Shown here one piece after another: positions 43,015 to 53,929 of a DNA stretch of 64,000 bases. Within the stretch, counting starts at the first letter, position 1; the number at the start of each line of letters is the position of its first letter. The position numbers were made by a program, and so were the translations under genes. The notes below the pieces were generated by a model. The model ran no database searches, had not been told where the DNA came from, and saw only the letters and a program-made list of their open reading frames with translations. This DNA is from Calamus simplicifolius (taxonomy: Eukaryota; Streptophyta; Magnoliopsida; Arecales; Arecaceae): assembly GCA_900491605.1 (NCBI GenBank), contig UESW01004423.1, positions 1,741,710 to 1,805,709 of the forward strand, read 5' to 3'.

Positions 43015-44010
43015 TAATTAATTTTTTTAAATATATTGCGACGCAAAGGGTTGCATCGTAATTTTTTAATATGATAATTATATACATAAAAATTAATTTT
43101 AATTATAATAATGATGCAACAAGTTCGTTGCTATATTAAAATATAATTTTCCTAATTAATTTTTTGGTTTATTGCGTCGCTAATGCATTGCTATTTAACA
43201 TAATTAATTTTTTAAAAATATTGCAACGCACTGTGTTACGTCGCAATTATTTTTTCTCATATTTATACTTTATAAAATTTAATTTTATTTAAAATAATTA
43301 CGATGCATTTATTGCGTCGCTAAATTAAAAAATAATTTTTCTAATTTTTTGGTTTATTGCGTCGCTAATGCGTCGCTATTTAAATATTTAATTTTTTTTA
43401 AAACATTGCGACGCACTGAGTTTACGTCGCAATATTTTTTTCTAATATTTCTACTTTAAAAAATTTAATTTCATTTAAATTATTTGCGATGCAATTGGTG
43501 CGTCGCTAAATTAAAAATAATTTTTTTTAATTTTATGGTTTATTTCATCGCTAATGAGTCGCTATTTATATATTTAATTCTTTTAAAAATATTGCGACGC
43601 ACTGTGTTGCGTCGCAATATTTTTTTCTGATATTTAAATTTTATAAAATTTAATTTCATTTAAATTATTTACGATGCAATTGGTGCGTCGCTAAATTAAA
43701 AATATTTTTTTAATTTTCTGACTTATTGCATCGCTAATGCGTCACTATTTAACATATTTAATTCTTTAAAAATATTACGACGCAATGTGTTGCATCGCAA
43801 TATTTTTTTTGATATTTATATTTAATAAAAAATTAATTTAAAAATATTGCGACGCATTATTTGCGTCGCATATTAAAAAATTAATTTTTTTTAAGTTTCT
43901 GGTTAATTGAGTCGCTAATGCGTCGCTAATTGCGTCGCAATTTTGTTGTCACAGAGGCATCGCAATTTAGCGACTCATAATTGCGTCGCTAAATTTGCGT
44001 CGCTATTTCA
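43015..44010. repeat. Right GCGACGC palindrome array
   Basis: AT-rich DNA contains repeated TTGCGTCGCTAATGCGTCGC and ATTGCGACGCACTGTGTTGC-like blocks, with a local period near 180 bp. It is the counterpart of 39656-40480 on the other side of the satellite. Confidence 0.85.
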
Positions 44011-44018
44011 ATATTTTC

Positions 44019-44063
44019 TGGCCATTATGTTTATTAAAGAAGATTCTTTTATTGGATCTTACA
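44019..44063 (+). repeat. 5' LTR fragment of C1
   Basis: GGCCATTATGTTTATTAAAG is shared with the inverted LTR copy (reverse complement near 50302-50322). The fragment ends CTTACA before the primer site. The rest of the LTR, about 420 bp, is missing and replaced by the CACTA-like end. Confidence 0.75.
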
Positions 44064-44065
44064 CG

Positions 44066-44077
44066 TGGTATCAGAGC
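44066..44077 (+). promoter_or_regulatory. Primer binding site of C1
   Basis: TGGTATCAGAGC follows the LTR end after two bases and matches initiator-Met tRNA. Confidence 0.88.
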
Positions 44078-44078
44078 C

Positions 44079-45462
44079 TTAATTAAAGAATTTATGATTT
44101 TTCATTATGAATAAGATTATTATAATAACATAATGTTAAGGGTGATTATTATGTGACTCTTTGGTTCAAGGTTTAAATCATTCTCTTCTCTTTATTTTTA
44201 TCACCTTTTGATCTTCTAAAAATAAAGAACGTACAAAATTAAAGAAAAGCCGTTTCTTTCCCTTTTCCGCATGAAATTCCATGATTTAATGTTAAGAACG
44301 TTGCTGTTAAGGAACTAAGGAGCGCTAGTTATCGTCAGATAATCGGATGGGTGCTAGTATCGTCAGATAATCGGATGGTTGTGATGCGCCCATGCATCAC
44401 ACGTTGCGCTGGTTTTCCTCATCGCTCTTTTTCGGTGCGAGAGTCTCGAACTCTCGACTCAAGGTCAACCAAGATATAAGCGCTAGTCAAATGCGCTGTG
44501 ACCTCGTGTTCATGTGGTTTACGGGATTCTAGCAAGATTTAAAAAAAAAAAAAAAGGGCACGGAAGTTAATGGAAGTTACGATTTTATTATGAAAAAAAA
44601 GGGCTTTACGAAAGTTACGATCCATCATGGAAAGTTATGATTTCATCGTGAAAGTTAAGTTTAAAAAAAAAAAAAAGTTTGTGGGCGTATGGCTTGCTTC
44701 TTTATCGCTTTCCTTTCTTTGTTAACCTTTTAACGATTCCAAGTATGTTAGCTTTGGGTTGATGCTTAATTGCCGGATTCATTATTCCTTAACTGCATGT
44801 GATCTTCTTGAATTCATCAAGAATTAGCGTTATATCTGTTTGTCAAGGCCTTCTTGAATGAATTAAGGATTGTCGAATCAAAAGATCGCTGAACTGTGCT
44901 TTGAATGAAGTTTCAGTGCCTATCACTTTTCAGAATCGAATGTCTTGTAAGATAAGTTGAAAAATTATTACAGTAAAATTATATGGGTACACTTAAGTCT
45001 TTAGTATTCACATAATATATTATCATTAATTAAATTTAATATCTATATTATTTAATTTGTTAGTGGCCAAATTTGAAAGTTTATAAGTATCAAATTTAAT
45101 TAAATAATTCAATTACTCATAATTATGTGATGCTTATAAATGAATGACATAATTGTTTAATGTTATGAGTATATTGAAGTTTGATTATAAATATTTAAGG
45201 GTCGCCCAAAGGTTGACTAGTTATTTTATAATTTATGAACATAATGTGGTTAATTAATATGCTTGGTTAGGTATGTTTAGCATATCCAAAGATAGTAAAC
45301 ATATCTAATTTGAGTATATATAATTGCTAAGTATGTAAAATTAAAATTAAGCATCAATTATGTTTATTGTTGTATATTGTTGTATCACCCAAAGGAGAAC
45401 TTCAATATGCACTTATTGTTTACTTGATGGAATATGAATAATATTACTCAAAGCATTAATAT
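44079..45462 (+). other. Long untranslated leader of C1
   Basis: A 1.4-kb AT-rich leader without coding similarity separates the primer site from gag. It includes a 26-bp duplication near 44340-44380 around CGTCAGATAATCGGATGG and A-rich tracts. TTTCTATATTTGCAG at 45473-45487 looks like a splice acceptor just before the likely gag ATG at 45520. Confidence 0.6.
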
Positions 45463-46521
45463 GTGAGCATGTTTTCTATATTTGCAGCAACTATTCCTGT
45501 TTCTCTTCATTCGCAATCTATGTCTGTTCAAACTTTTAATGGGCTTAATTTTTCTGAATGGCGCGAACAAGTTCAGTTTCATCTTGGTGTTCTGGATCTT
45601 GAATTGGCACTCATAAATGAGAAACCTACTGCTCTTACTGACTCTAGCAGTGCTGAACAGAGGTCTTTTCATAAGTCTTGGAAAAGATCAAACAGACTTA
45701 GCCTGATGTTCATGCGAATGACTATAGCAAACAATATCAAGTCCACAATTCTTGCTACTGAAAGTGCTAAGGAATTTCTGAAGTTTGTGGAAGCACGTTC
45801 CCAATCTGACTCTGCTGATAAGTCACTTGCTGGGACATTGATGAGTACTTTAACCAACATTAAGTTTGATGGTTCTCATACTATGCATGAGCATGTTCTT
45901 GAAATGACAAACATAGCAGCAAGACTAAAGACTATGGGATTGGAAGTGAATAAAAATTTTCTTGTGCAATTCATTATCAATTCCTTGCCTCCTGTGTATG
46001 GTCCATTTCACATGAGTTATAACACTATGAAGGATAAGTGGAATGTGAATGAACTACAAAGTATGCTCATTCAAGAGGAAGCAAGAATTAAGAAACATGG
46101 AAATCATTCTATTAATCTCATGGGTCAACAAGGAGCTGGAAAGAAATCAAAGAAATATAAGAAAGGAAAGAGCAAGCAACGACCACTAAAGATAAATGGG
46201 TCATCTGCTCAAATCCACAAAAAGGAACGAAAGGATGATAAGTGTCACTTTTGCAAAAAGCATGGACACCATCAGAAAGATTGCCTGAAACGTAAGGCAT
46301 GGTTCGAAAAGAAAGGTAAGCCTACGGCTTTTGTATGTTTCGAATCAAACCTAAAAGAAGTTCCTTATAATACTTGGTGGATTGATACTGGTTGTACCAC
46401 TCATGTTTCTAATACGATGCAAGGATTCCTTACGATCCAAACCATAAACCAAATGAAAACTTTGTCTCAATGGGAAACAGAGCCAAAGTTCCAGTTGAAG
46501 CTGTTGGAACCTATCGTTTGA
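45463..46521 (+). pseudogene. gag-protease of copia element C1
   Basis: The frame is open for 352 codons. The natural start is probably ATG 45520 (MSVQTFNGLNFSEWREQVQF). The gag core has RSNRLSLMFMRMTIANNIKS, NIKFDGSHTMHEHVLEMTNI and FIINSLPPVYGPFHMSYNTM. A basic region precedes the zinc knuckle CHFCKKHGHHQKDC (about 46243-46285). The protease opens with WWIDTGCTTHVSN, where DTG is the active site. A shift near 46450 sends the frame to a premature stop, while the true continuation (MGNRAKVPVEAVGTYRL) is in the next frame from 46470. In a functional copy, gag packages the RNA and the protease cuts the polyprotein. Confidence 0.88.
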
Positions 46522-47868
46522 TTCTAGACACTGGACATCATTTAGATCTTTTTCAAACACTTTATGTCCCTTCTATTTCTCGTAATTTAGTTTTTGTATC
46601 CAAACTTGACTCGGTTGGATATTCTTTTAAATTTGGAAATGGATGTTTCAGTTTGTTTAAATACAATCATCTTATTGGTTCTGGTATTCTTTCTAATGGT
46701 TTGTACAAATTTAAGCTTGATAGTCTTTTTGCTGAGACATTGTTAACCTTGCATCATAATGTTGGTACTAAACGTGGTTTAGTAAATGAACAATCAGCTT
46801 ACTTATGGCATAAACGTTTGGGTCATATATCCAAAGAAAGAATTGAGAGATTAGTAAAGAATGAAATCCTTCCCGATTTAGATTTTACTGATCTTGGGAT
46901 TTGTGTGGATTGTATTAAAGGAAAACACATAAAACAGACAATCAAGAAAAGTGCCACAAGAAGTAAACAGCTCCTTGAAATTATACACACCGAATCTGTG
47001 GGCCTTTTGATGTTCCATCTTTTGGTGGAGAAAAGTATTTTATCACCTTTATTGATGATTTTTCATGTTATGGCTATGTCTATTTATTGCATGAAAAATC
47101 TCAATCGGTAAATGCTCTAGAAATGTTTATCAATGAGGTTGAAAGACAACTAGACAGAAAAGTGAAAATTGTTAGGTTTGACAGAGGTAGTGAATATTAT
47201 GGAAAGTATGATGAATCTGGATAATGCCCTGGTCCATTTGCCAAATTCCTTGAAAAGCATGGCATATGTGCTCAATACACAATGCCTGGAACACCAGAAC
47301 AAAATGGTGTTGCAGAAAGGCGTAATCGAACTCTAATGGATATGGTTAGGAGTATGTTAAGCAATTCATCATTACCCTCATTATTGTGGATGCATGCTTT
47401 AAAGACCGCAATGTATTTGCTAAACAGGGTTCCTAGTAAGGCAGTTCCAAAGACTCCTTTTGAACTGTGGACAGAAGGAAACCCATTTTGAGGCATTTAC
47501 ATGTTTGGAGTTGCCCGGCGGAAGTAAGGATTTACAATCCACATGAAAAGAAGTTGGACTCAAGAACAACCAGTGGTTTCTTCATTGGTTATCCAGAAAG
47601 ATCAAAAGGGTATAAATTTTATTGTCCTAACCATAGTACAAGAATTGTTGAATCTGGAAATGCAAGGTTCATTGAGAATAATAAAATTAGTGGGAGTTTG
47701 GAACCACATAAAGTGGAAATTCAAGAAGTTAAGGTGCAAGTTTCTTCACCTATAACTTATTCTCAAGTTGTTGTTCCTAGAGTTGTTGAACCTTTTAATA
47801 ACTTTCAAGAACAACAAATTAATGATCAAACACACAGAATGATGATATTACTAATGAACTTGCAATAA
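46470..47868 (+). pseudogene. Pre-integrase and integrase of copia element C1
   Basis: After the protease end (HHLDLFQTLYVPSISRNLVF) comes the zinc module LWHKRLGHISKERIERLVKN...CVDCIKGK. The first catalytic aspartate region is disturbed: TESVG stands where a TDICG-type sequence is expected. A frame change follows near 47000 and another near 47100. The core continues with VRFDRGSEY and PGTPEQNGVAERRNRTLMDM (catalytic E). The C-terminal part reads TSGFFIGYPERSKGYKFYCP. A stop near 47224 is also present. Confidence 0.85.
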
Positions 47869-47966
47869 ATGAACCCAATGAAGTAGCATTAAGAAGGTCT
47901 CAACGACAAAGAAGAACCGCTATTTCTGATGATTATGTAGTTTATCTATAAGAATCAGATTTTGAT

Positions 47967-49546
47967 TTGGGTATTAATGATGATCCAGTTTCTTTTTCAC
48001 AAGCCATGCAAAGTGCTAATTCATCTAAATGGTTAGATGCTATGCAAGATGAGTTAAAATTAATGGATTACAATGCAGTCTGGGATCTTGTTGAATTGCC
48101 TGAAGGTTGTAAAAGAGTTGGGTGTAAATGGTCTTTAAGACCAAACGCGACTCAAATGGCAATATTGAATGTTGTAAAGCCAGACTTGTTGCCAAAGGTT
48201 TTACTCAAAAATGTGGCATTTACAAAGAGACCTTTTCTCCAGTCTCTAAGAAAGACTCATTTAGAATTATTATGGCACTGGTAGCTCATTATGATTTAGA
48301 GTTGCATCAAATGGGTGTGAAAACGCCTTTCTAAATGGGAGTTTGAATGAAGAGGTTTATATGGACCAACCTGAAGGTTTTTTATTTGAAGGAAAGGAAC
48401 ACATGGTGTGTAAACTGAAAAAGTCAATATACGGACTTAAGCAAGCTTCCCAACAATAGTATCTTAAGTTTAATGATACCATTACATCCTTTGGATTTAA
48501 AGAAAACACCGTTGATCGGTGTATATATATGAAGGTCAGTGGAGCAAAATCATATTTTTGATTCTGTATGTTGATGATATCTTGCTAGCTACTAATGACC
48601 TTGGCCTATTGTATGAGACCAAGAATTTTCTCTCTAAGAACTTTGAAATGAAAGATATGGGTGAGGCATCCTATGTGATTGGAGTCGAAATATTTTGTGA
48701 TAGATCACAAGGAATGTTAGGTTTGTCTCAGAAGGCATATATTAATAAAGTTCTTGAAAAATTCAACATGAACAAATGCTCTGCAAGTATTGTCCCAATT
48801 CAGAAGGGAGATAAATTCAGCCTTATGCAATGTCCAAAGAATGAATTGAAACGTAAACAAATAGAAGAAATGCCTTATGCATCAATTGTTGGTAGCTTGA
48901 TGTATGCTCAAACATGTACCAGGCCAGACATTAGTTTTGCTGTCGGGATGCTAGGCAGATATCAAAGTAATCCAGGAATAGATCATTGGAGAGCTGCAAA
49001 GAAGGTACTAAGGTATTTGCAAGGAACGAAGGATCACATGCTTACCTACAGAAGATCTAATGATCTTGAGGTCAAGGGATATTCAGACTCAGATTTTGCT
49101 GGATGTGTTGATACTAGAAAGTCCACATTTGGCTATTTGTTCCTTTTAGCTGAAGGAGCGATCTCATGGAAAAGTGCGAAGCAGTCTGTCATTGCTGCAT
49201 CTACTATGAAGCTGAGTTTGTGGCATGCTTTGAGGCCACAATTCATGGTTTATGGCTGTAAAATTTTATTTCAGGACTTGGGGTTGTCGACAGTATTGCC
49301 AAGCCGTTGAAAATTTATTGTGATAACTCCGCAGCAGTCTTCTTTTCTAAAAATGATAAGTATTCAAAGGGTGCTAAACATATGGAATTGAAATACTTTG
49401 CCGTTAAAGAAGAAGTTCAGAAACAAAGAGTGCCAATTGAACATATTAGCACCAATCTCATGATTGTAGATCCGCTGACTAAAAGGTTGCCGCCAAAGAC
49501 ATTTCATGAACATGTCGAAAGAATGGGCATTATTGAAAACCATTAG
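47967..49546 (+). pseudogene. Reverse transcriptase-RNase H of copia element C1
   Basis: The RT begins WLDAMQDELKLMDYNAVWDL and continues through frame changes at about 48130, 48330 and 48500, with a stop near 48460. The palm is open from 48519 with the catalytic LYVDDILLATND at about 48564. MKDMGEASYVIGVEI and TRPDISFAVGMLGRYQSNPG follow. RNase H starts GYSDSDFAGCVDTRKSTFGY, then AISWKSAKQSVIAAST. After one frame change at about 49300 it ends KIYCDNSAAVFFSKN and DPLTKRLPPKTFHEH. The polyprotein end at 49546 is intact. Confidence 0.9.
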
Positions 49547-49935
49547 TGATGTTATGTTTGAAGCTTTAAGTTTCTTATGTATTTGACACTCTGAGCTCAA
49601 TTAATTATTATTTCTGAATTACTTATGTATCTGTTTACTTATGCTGGTATATACATAAATGAATTATGAGAATATTAACAGGATTTGTCTTTGATAAAGA
49701 CATCATTGTTAGACCTTATTGCAATTCCCATTATAGGTCATGTTAAGTATAGAACTAGTAATATGATACATGAAAGGGAGTATGTCGAAATAATAGCATA
49801 CAACCGCCATGATCCTTATTAGTTTTTGCTTAATGATGATTTTATGTTTGACCAATATTATGAAGGATTTTAGCTTCTGTTATGCGCATTATGATTGATT
49901 ATTAAACCAGTATGTTTAATATCTCACATGGGCCA

Positions 49936-49945
49936 AGTGGGAGAA
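49936..49945 (+). promoter_or_regulatory. Polypurine tract of C1
   Basis: AAGTGGGAGAA directly precedes the LTR start TGTTAGC at 49946. A second copy lies at 50279-50288. Confidence 0.75.
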
Positions 49946-50190
49946 TGTTAGCATTTCCTTTTATGTGGCCCACGTAGATATATGATTGATTTATCATTTA
50001 TTTATTCTAAAATAATTATGATATCTGATTTTATCAGATATTTAAATTTAAGTGATAATGATGGTTTAATAAAGCTAATTTCCTATTGGTTTATCTTTTG
50101 GGAAGTTGTTATCTGATAACCTCTCCTTGATGGAAAGAAAAACTTATCGTATTATCAGATTGGTCCTCTCTCTCCTATATATAAGTCTGT
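49946..50190 (+). repeat. 3' LTR of C1, first 245 bp, forward
   Basis: It begins TGTTAGCATTTCC after the polypurine tract and includes a TATA-like CTATATATAAG near 50174. It breaks off at GTCTGTTTGACCA, where the sequence jumps back to the internal region. Confidence 0.85.
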
Positions 50191-50288
50191 TTGACCAATA
50201 TTATGAAGGATTTTAGCTTCTGTTATGCGCATTATGATTGATTATTAAACCAGTATGTTTAATATCTCACATGGGTCAAGTGGGAGAA
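50188..50288 (+). repeat. Repeated pre-LTR segment of C1
   Basis: About 101 bp, from TGTTTGACCAATATTATG to the polypurine tract, repeat 49845-49945 almost exactly. A fresh LTR start, TGTTAGCGTTTCC, follows at 50289. Confidence 0.88.
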
Positions 50289-50301
50289 TGTTAGCGTTTC
50301 C

Positions 50302-50725
50302 TTTAATAAACATAATGGCCAAGATCTTAGAATAAATGATTTTTACATGAAAACATAAACAAATGCGTACCTGATTCATTGATATTCATTCTTGACGAGG
50401 AACGAGATGCTGCGTATGTGTTAACGACAGATTGAGTTTCTCCATCTTTCCTAATTCTTTCTTATCTGCTTGATGGTCAAACAGACTTATATTTAGAGAG
50501 AGAGGACAATCTGATAATACGATAAGTTTCTCTTTCCATCAAAGAGAGGTTATCAGATAACAACTTCCCAAAAGATAAACCAATAGGAAATTAGCTTTAT
50601 TAAACCATCATTATCACTTAAATTTAAATATATGATAAAATCAGATATCATAATTATCATTTAGAATAAATAAATGATAAATAAATCATATATCTACGTG
50701 GGCCACATAAAAGGAAACGCTAACA
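50302..50725 (-). repeat. Inverted LTR copy of C1
   Basis: On the minus strand it begins TGTTAGCGTTTCC (50725) and continues through the TATA-like region and U5 to GGCCATTATGTTTATTAAAG (about 50302). It lacks only the last LTR bases. With 49946-50190 it forms a large inverted repeat. Confidence 0.88.
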
Positions 50726-50730
50726 CGCCA

Positions 50731-51008
50731 CACCTTCGTTCCTCTCCGGGAAGACGCGCGAGCCGGTTGTCCACCCACATGGCAACCGCGTTAGCCTGGG
50801 CGACGAGGGAGTTGACGAAGTTGTGGGACAGGGCGAGAAGGGGCTCTCGGCAATGAAGCCACTGTCGTGGAAGAAGATAACGAGGGGGAGGGGGGAGGGT
50901 GGTGAGGTCGAGGTCGACGTCGAGGTCGGTGAGGAAGAGGTGGGCGGATGGGTTGGCATCGGGATCGATAAGAACGTCTTTGGAGGTGACGCTGGTGGCG
51001 GAGTAGAG
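50731..51008 (-). pseudogene. Carboxylesterase (CXE, alpha/beta hydrolase) pseudogene fragment
   Basis: Plant CXE enzymes hydrolyse esters; relatives include gibberellin receptors. Minus-strand pieces read SVTSKDVLIDPDANPSAHLF, LPLVIFFHDSGFIAESPFSP and FVNSLVAQANAVAMWVDNRL. They match the family's SKDV, HGGGF oxyanion region and LAxxANVVAVSVEYRLAPEHP. Here the oxyanion motif is HDSGF and the pieces lie in two frames. The catalytic GDSAG part is absent because the copia LTR cuts the gene at 50725. The N-terminal side is split at 51008 by an hAT-like element and may continue at 51898. Confidence 0.72.
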
Positions 51009-51889
51009 TAGGGGTGGCAATCGTGTCGTGTTGTGCCGTGTCCGGGTCGTGTCATGTTTTGGTCGGGTTGAAAACATATCAACCCAAACACGACCTGTGA
51101 GTTAAATGGGTTAGGTAATTTGGACACGAACACGACCTGACTCAAAACATGATTAACCTGACACGACCTTTGACCCGAGAGGGCGGAAGAAATAAAACCC
51201 GCATGAGATTTTATAATGGAAAATGAGCCGGCGAAATGAGGGTAGAGTGAAAGAGTGGTGGTGCGAGTAAAAAAATATCGTCATTTAAACTCTCTAAAAT
51301 ATCATTAAATAATCATTATTAGTATTTTATCATTTATAACGTAATTGTTTAAGAGTGAAGGAAGTTTCTCGGGAAAAAAGAGTTACGGCAGTTGCTTTTA
51401 TTTTTTATTTTCTTTTCATTAAAGAGGATTGTGATATTTGGACTCAACCGTCACAAAAGTTACTCTCAAGAAGTAGATTAGGTCAAATTGGTTGCATTGC
51501 TTGTTTGATCAATCTAATTAGATTAAAATATATAATTCATATAATCTAAATTTTGACTATTTAACCAGCTTCGTTTGGTGGACCTTCAGCTTTGTTTGTT
51601 TGATCTAGAGGCCTCGGGTAGCGGTGACGGACGGCGTACGTGCGGGCAAAGCGGGTGACGGGTTCGGGTCAAAACAGGTCAGACGGGTTCGTGTCAACCC
51701 GATTAAATACACGGGTCAATTTGGGTCAATTCGGGTTAAGCGGTTGAACCCGAACATGACCTATTTAAATTTCGTGTTGACGGGTCATGTCATACACGGA
51801 TTTGTACCAAAAATAGTTAATATAAACCCATTTAATTCATATCGTATTCGTATCAAGTTATCATATCGTGTCAAAAATTACCATCCCTA
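51009..51889. mobile_element. Non-autonomous hAT-like element
   Basis: An 881-bp insertion begins TAGGGGTGGCAA and ends TTACCATCCCTA, imperfect inverted termini. It is flanked by 8-bp direct repeats GAGTAGAG (51001-51008) and GAGCAGAG (51890-51897), with one mismatch. Eight-base duplications and these ends fit hAT. The subterminal regions are rich in GGGTCG and CACGACC-type repeats. No transposase is encoded. Confidence 0.72.
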
Positions 51890-51897
51890 GAGCAGAG

Positions 51898-52030
51898 GCA
51901 GGGAGGGACGAAGCCAGGGTGGGAGGATTTCAACTACGATTTCGCCGCAGGGCGTCCGAAGGTCTGAGCGTGGAGCTTGTGATGGTTTTGGCGAAGGCAA
52001 GACGGCGCGGCAGGTTGAGCTTGTACGCTT
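51898..52030 (-). pseudogene. Possible upstream part of the carboxylesterase pseudogene
   Basis: GC-rich DNA similar in composition to 50731-51008 resumes after the hAT-like element. On the minus strand GFVPPCL occurs just before the junction, resembling the FVPPS region that precedes SKDV in CXE proteins. The similarity is short, so this is tentative. Confidence 0.4.
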
Positions 52031-53255
52031 CACAGTTGTACTTTTACTCTAAAAAAACAGAGGCAGGCAAACAAAAGGGTAACGATCGATCTTTTGTTGT
52101 TACTCTTTTGTTGATGAGTCATACAGTTGCCGTGCATAAATAATGTGGGTAAAATGTGTAAAAATTAAGGTCTAATAATATATTAAACATCAAAACCCGA
52201 CTCAGCTTCCCTTGCGATCTAGGCGCCTAGCGCTCGCAGTTAATTGAATTGGATGTCCTCATATTTAGAAGAATAGTGGAGTAGAGCTTGATTGAATCTA
52301 GGTTTTGTCAAACTTTATTTGAATCTAGCTTGCGTTGCTTTTTACAAAAAAAAGAAAAGAAAACAAATTGTTAAGAATCACTGAATTTTGTAACCTTGGA
52401 TCTTATATAAGTTATGTGTTTTACTGGAATTATGAAATTTATATACTAATTTAAATTTATAAGTATTTTCAGAGGTGAGAAAATAAGTTATAATTAAAAT
52501 AATATACTTGAGATATTATGCCTTATATTATAAATAATTCATAAGTATGTAATAAAAAAGTAGTTTTTACAATAAAATAAAATATGTAAATCATTCCATA
52601 TAAATTTGTGCTCCAATCCATTTAAGCAATCATATATAAGAAATTATCTTAAAAGTAAAACTAAAAACAAAAATTTAAAGATATCATCTACTCAATATCT
52701 TTAGTATAATTAATTTTTCTAACTTAAAATTCATGGTGTTATAAAATAAACAAAAATTTAAATGATTGAGTGATCTAGTAAAGTTGGGTTTCATATAATA
52801 TATATTGTCTAGGACTATTTCATAGTCTTGATACGGCCTTACTCATGACATTATTGCAATGAACAACAAAGACAGCCATGCAAAATTCAGCTAAATTTAT
52901 CAAACCATCCAATCATTTTTTTTTTTTTTGTAATAGCATCGACTTTGAGTTTAAAAATTTTTAGCACACAAAAATATCACATCAGAATAAAATATAGTTT
53001 TAAAAATTATTAATTTTTTTCAATAAAATGATGAAAAAGTTTAAGGATATAAAAAGTAATTAATGTCATACGCAATTTTATAAAGATATATTATAGATTA
53101 ACTTTGAACTTAAAAGGTTGAATTCAAGCTTAATTTATTTACTGATATTTTTAATTTTATTTGAGCTTAATTTTGAACTAACTGGAAAATGGGTCTAATC
53201 AATGAACTTTAAAATGCTAGATCCAATTGAAATCAATTCAAGCACCATTGGAATC
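52031..53255. other. AT-rich intergenic region
   Basis: No open frame with a known domain and no clear repeat is seen. Poly(A)/poly(T) tracts are frequent, for example around 52920. The right edge, GAATC, is the left flank of the element D LTR. Confidence 0.6.
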
Positions 53256-53535
53256 TGATGACGCCCGATCACCGGTCCTGAACGTCAGGAGAAGGGAGCA
53301 GATTGATTAGCGGATCCTTGTTTCACCGGGCTGCCTGCAAAAAGTTTCAGGACCGAAGGGATACTCCGGTGGGGACCCTCGGACACTCAAGTTAGCAACC
53401 GAGGTCACAACTGAGGAAGAGCTCGAATGAGCTCTTTTTAGGATGAGAAGAGTACATAGAGAGGAGGAATTCCCCTCTGAGTATCGGGATAGTAAGTCTC
53501 TCCATTTTTCGTACCTGATTATTGAGTGAATTCAT

Positions 53536-53544
53536 CTTTTTATA
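53536..53544 (-). promoter_or_regulatory. TATA box of the element D LTR
   Basis: The minus strand reads TATAAAAAG about 280 bp before the LTR end, as in the solo LTR (31292-31284). Confidence 0.65.
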
Positions 53545-53929
53545 GGGGGTTGACACTTGCATTACCACGTGGGATTCCGTGGAAAAGGAATGTCCGCGGA
53601 GTTCTTGGGGGTTGCGTAAATCTAGGCCGGTTGATGGGTCCTGTCCTATCGGAGAGGGAAAAATGGCGGTTGGTGGGCTACGTTCCATCAGCCAGTGGGG
53701 CTATCAAGTAGTTTGGTCCAGTTCCATCAGTGGCGTGGCCAGTGGGTAGTTGGATCTGGCGTTGTCAGGTGGCGCAGGTCAGAAAGGTGGCGGCCTGAAC
53801 CGCCAGGGCTGTACTGGGGCTGACTTGGAGAAATCGGGGGCGCCTTGACTCTCCTGAGGGCGCCGAGGCTGAGCTGGATCAACTAGGGATGGTTGGGGCC
53901 AACTCTACCGACCAGGAGGTGCCGGGGTG

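Larger units (their letters stand above)
39470..44018 (-). mobile_element. CACTA-like (En/Spm) element remnant with embedded satellite
   Basis: Arrays of TAGCGACGCAA and TTGCGTCGCTA in both orientations flank a satellite (40486-43005). Short repeated motifs near the ends are typical of CACTA transposons. A TATA box facing left (39650-39641, minus) and a GC-rich leader with a splice donor (39489/39488) look like the start of a transposase transcript, but no transposase is left. The right end, ATATTTTCT at 44011-44019, resembles a CACTA end without its last bases and meets a copia LTR fragment. No terminal CACTA/TAGTG and no target duplication are seen. Confidence 0.5.
44019..50725 (+). mobile_element. 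Ty1/copia retrotransposon C1
   Basis: The element has a 45-bp remnant of its 5' LTR, a primer site at 44066, a 1.4-kb leader, gag-protease, integrase, reverse transcriptase with YVDD, RNase H and a rearranged 3' LTR. The domain order, integrase before RT, defines Ty1/copia. Its frames are interrupted in gag-pro/pol, integrase and RT. A second copy of the same family (62991-64000) begins within the leader. The exact lineage is not assigned. Confidence 0.9.
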
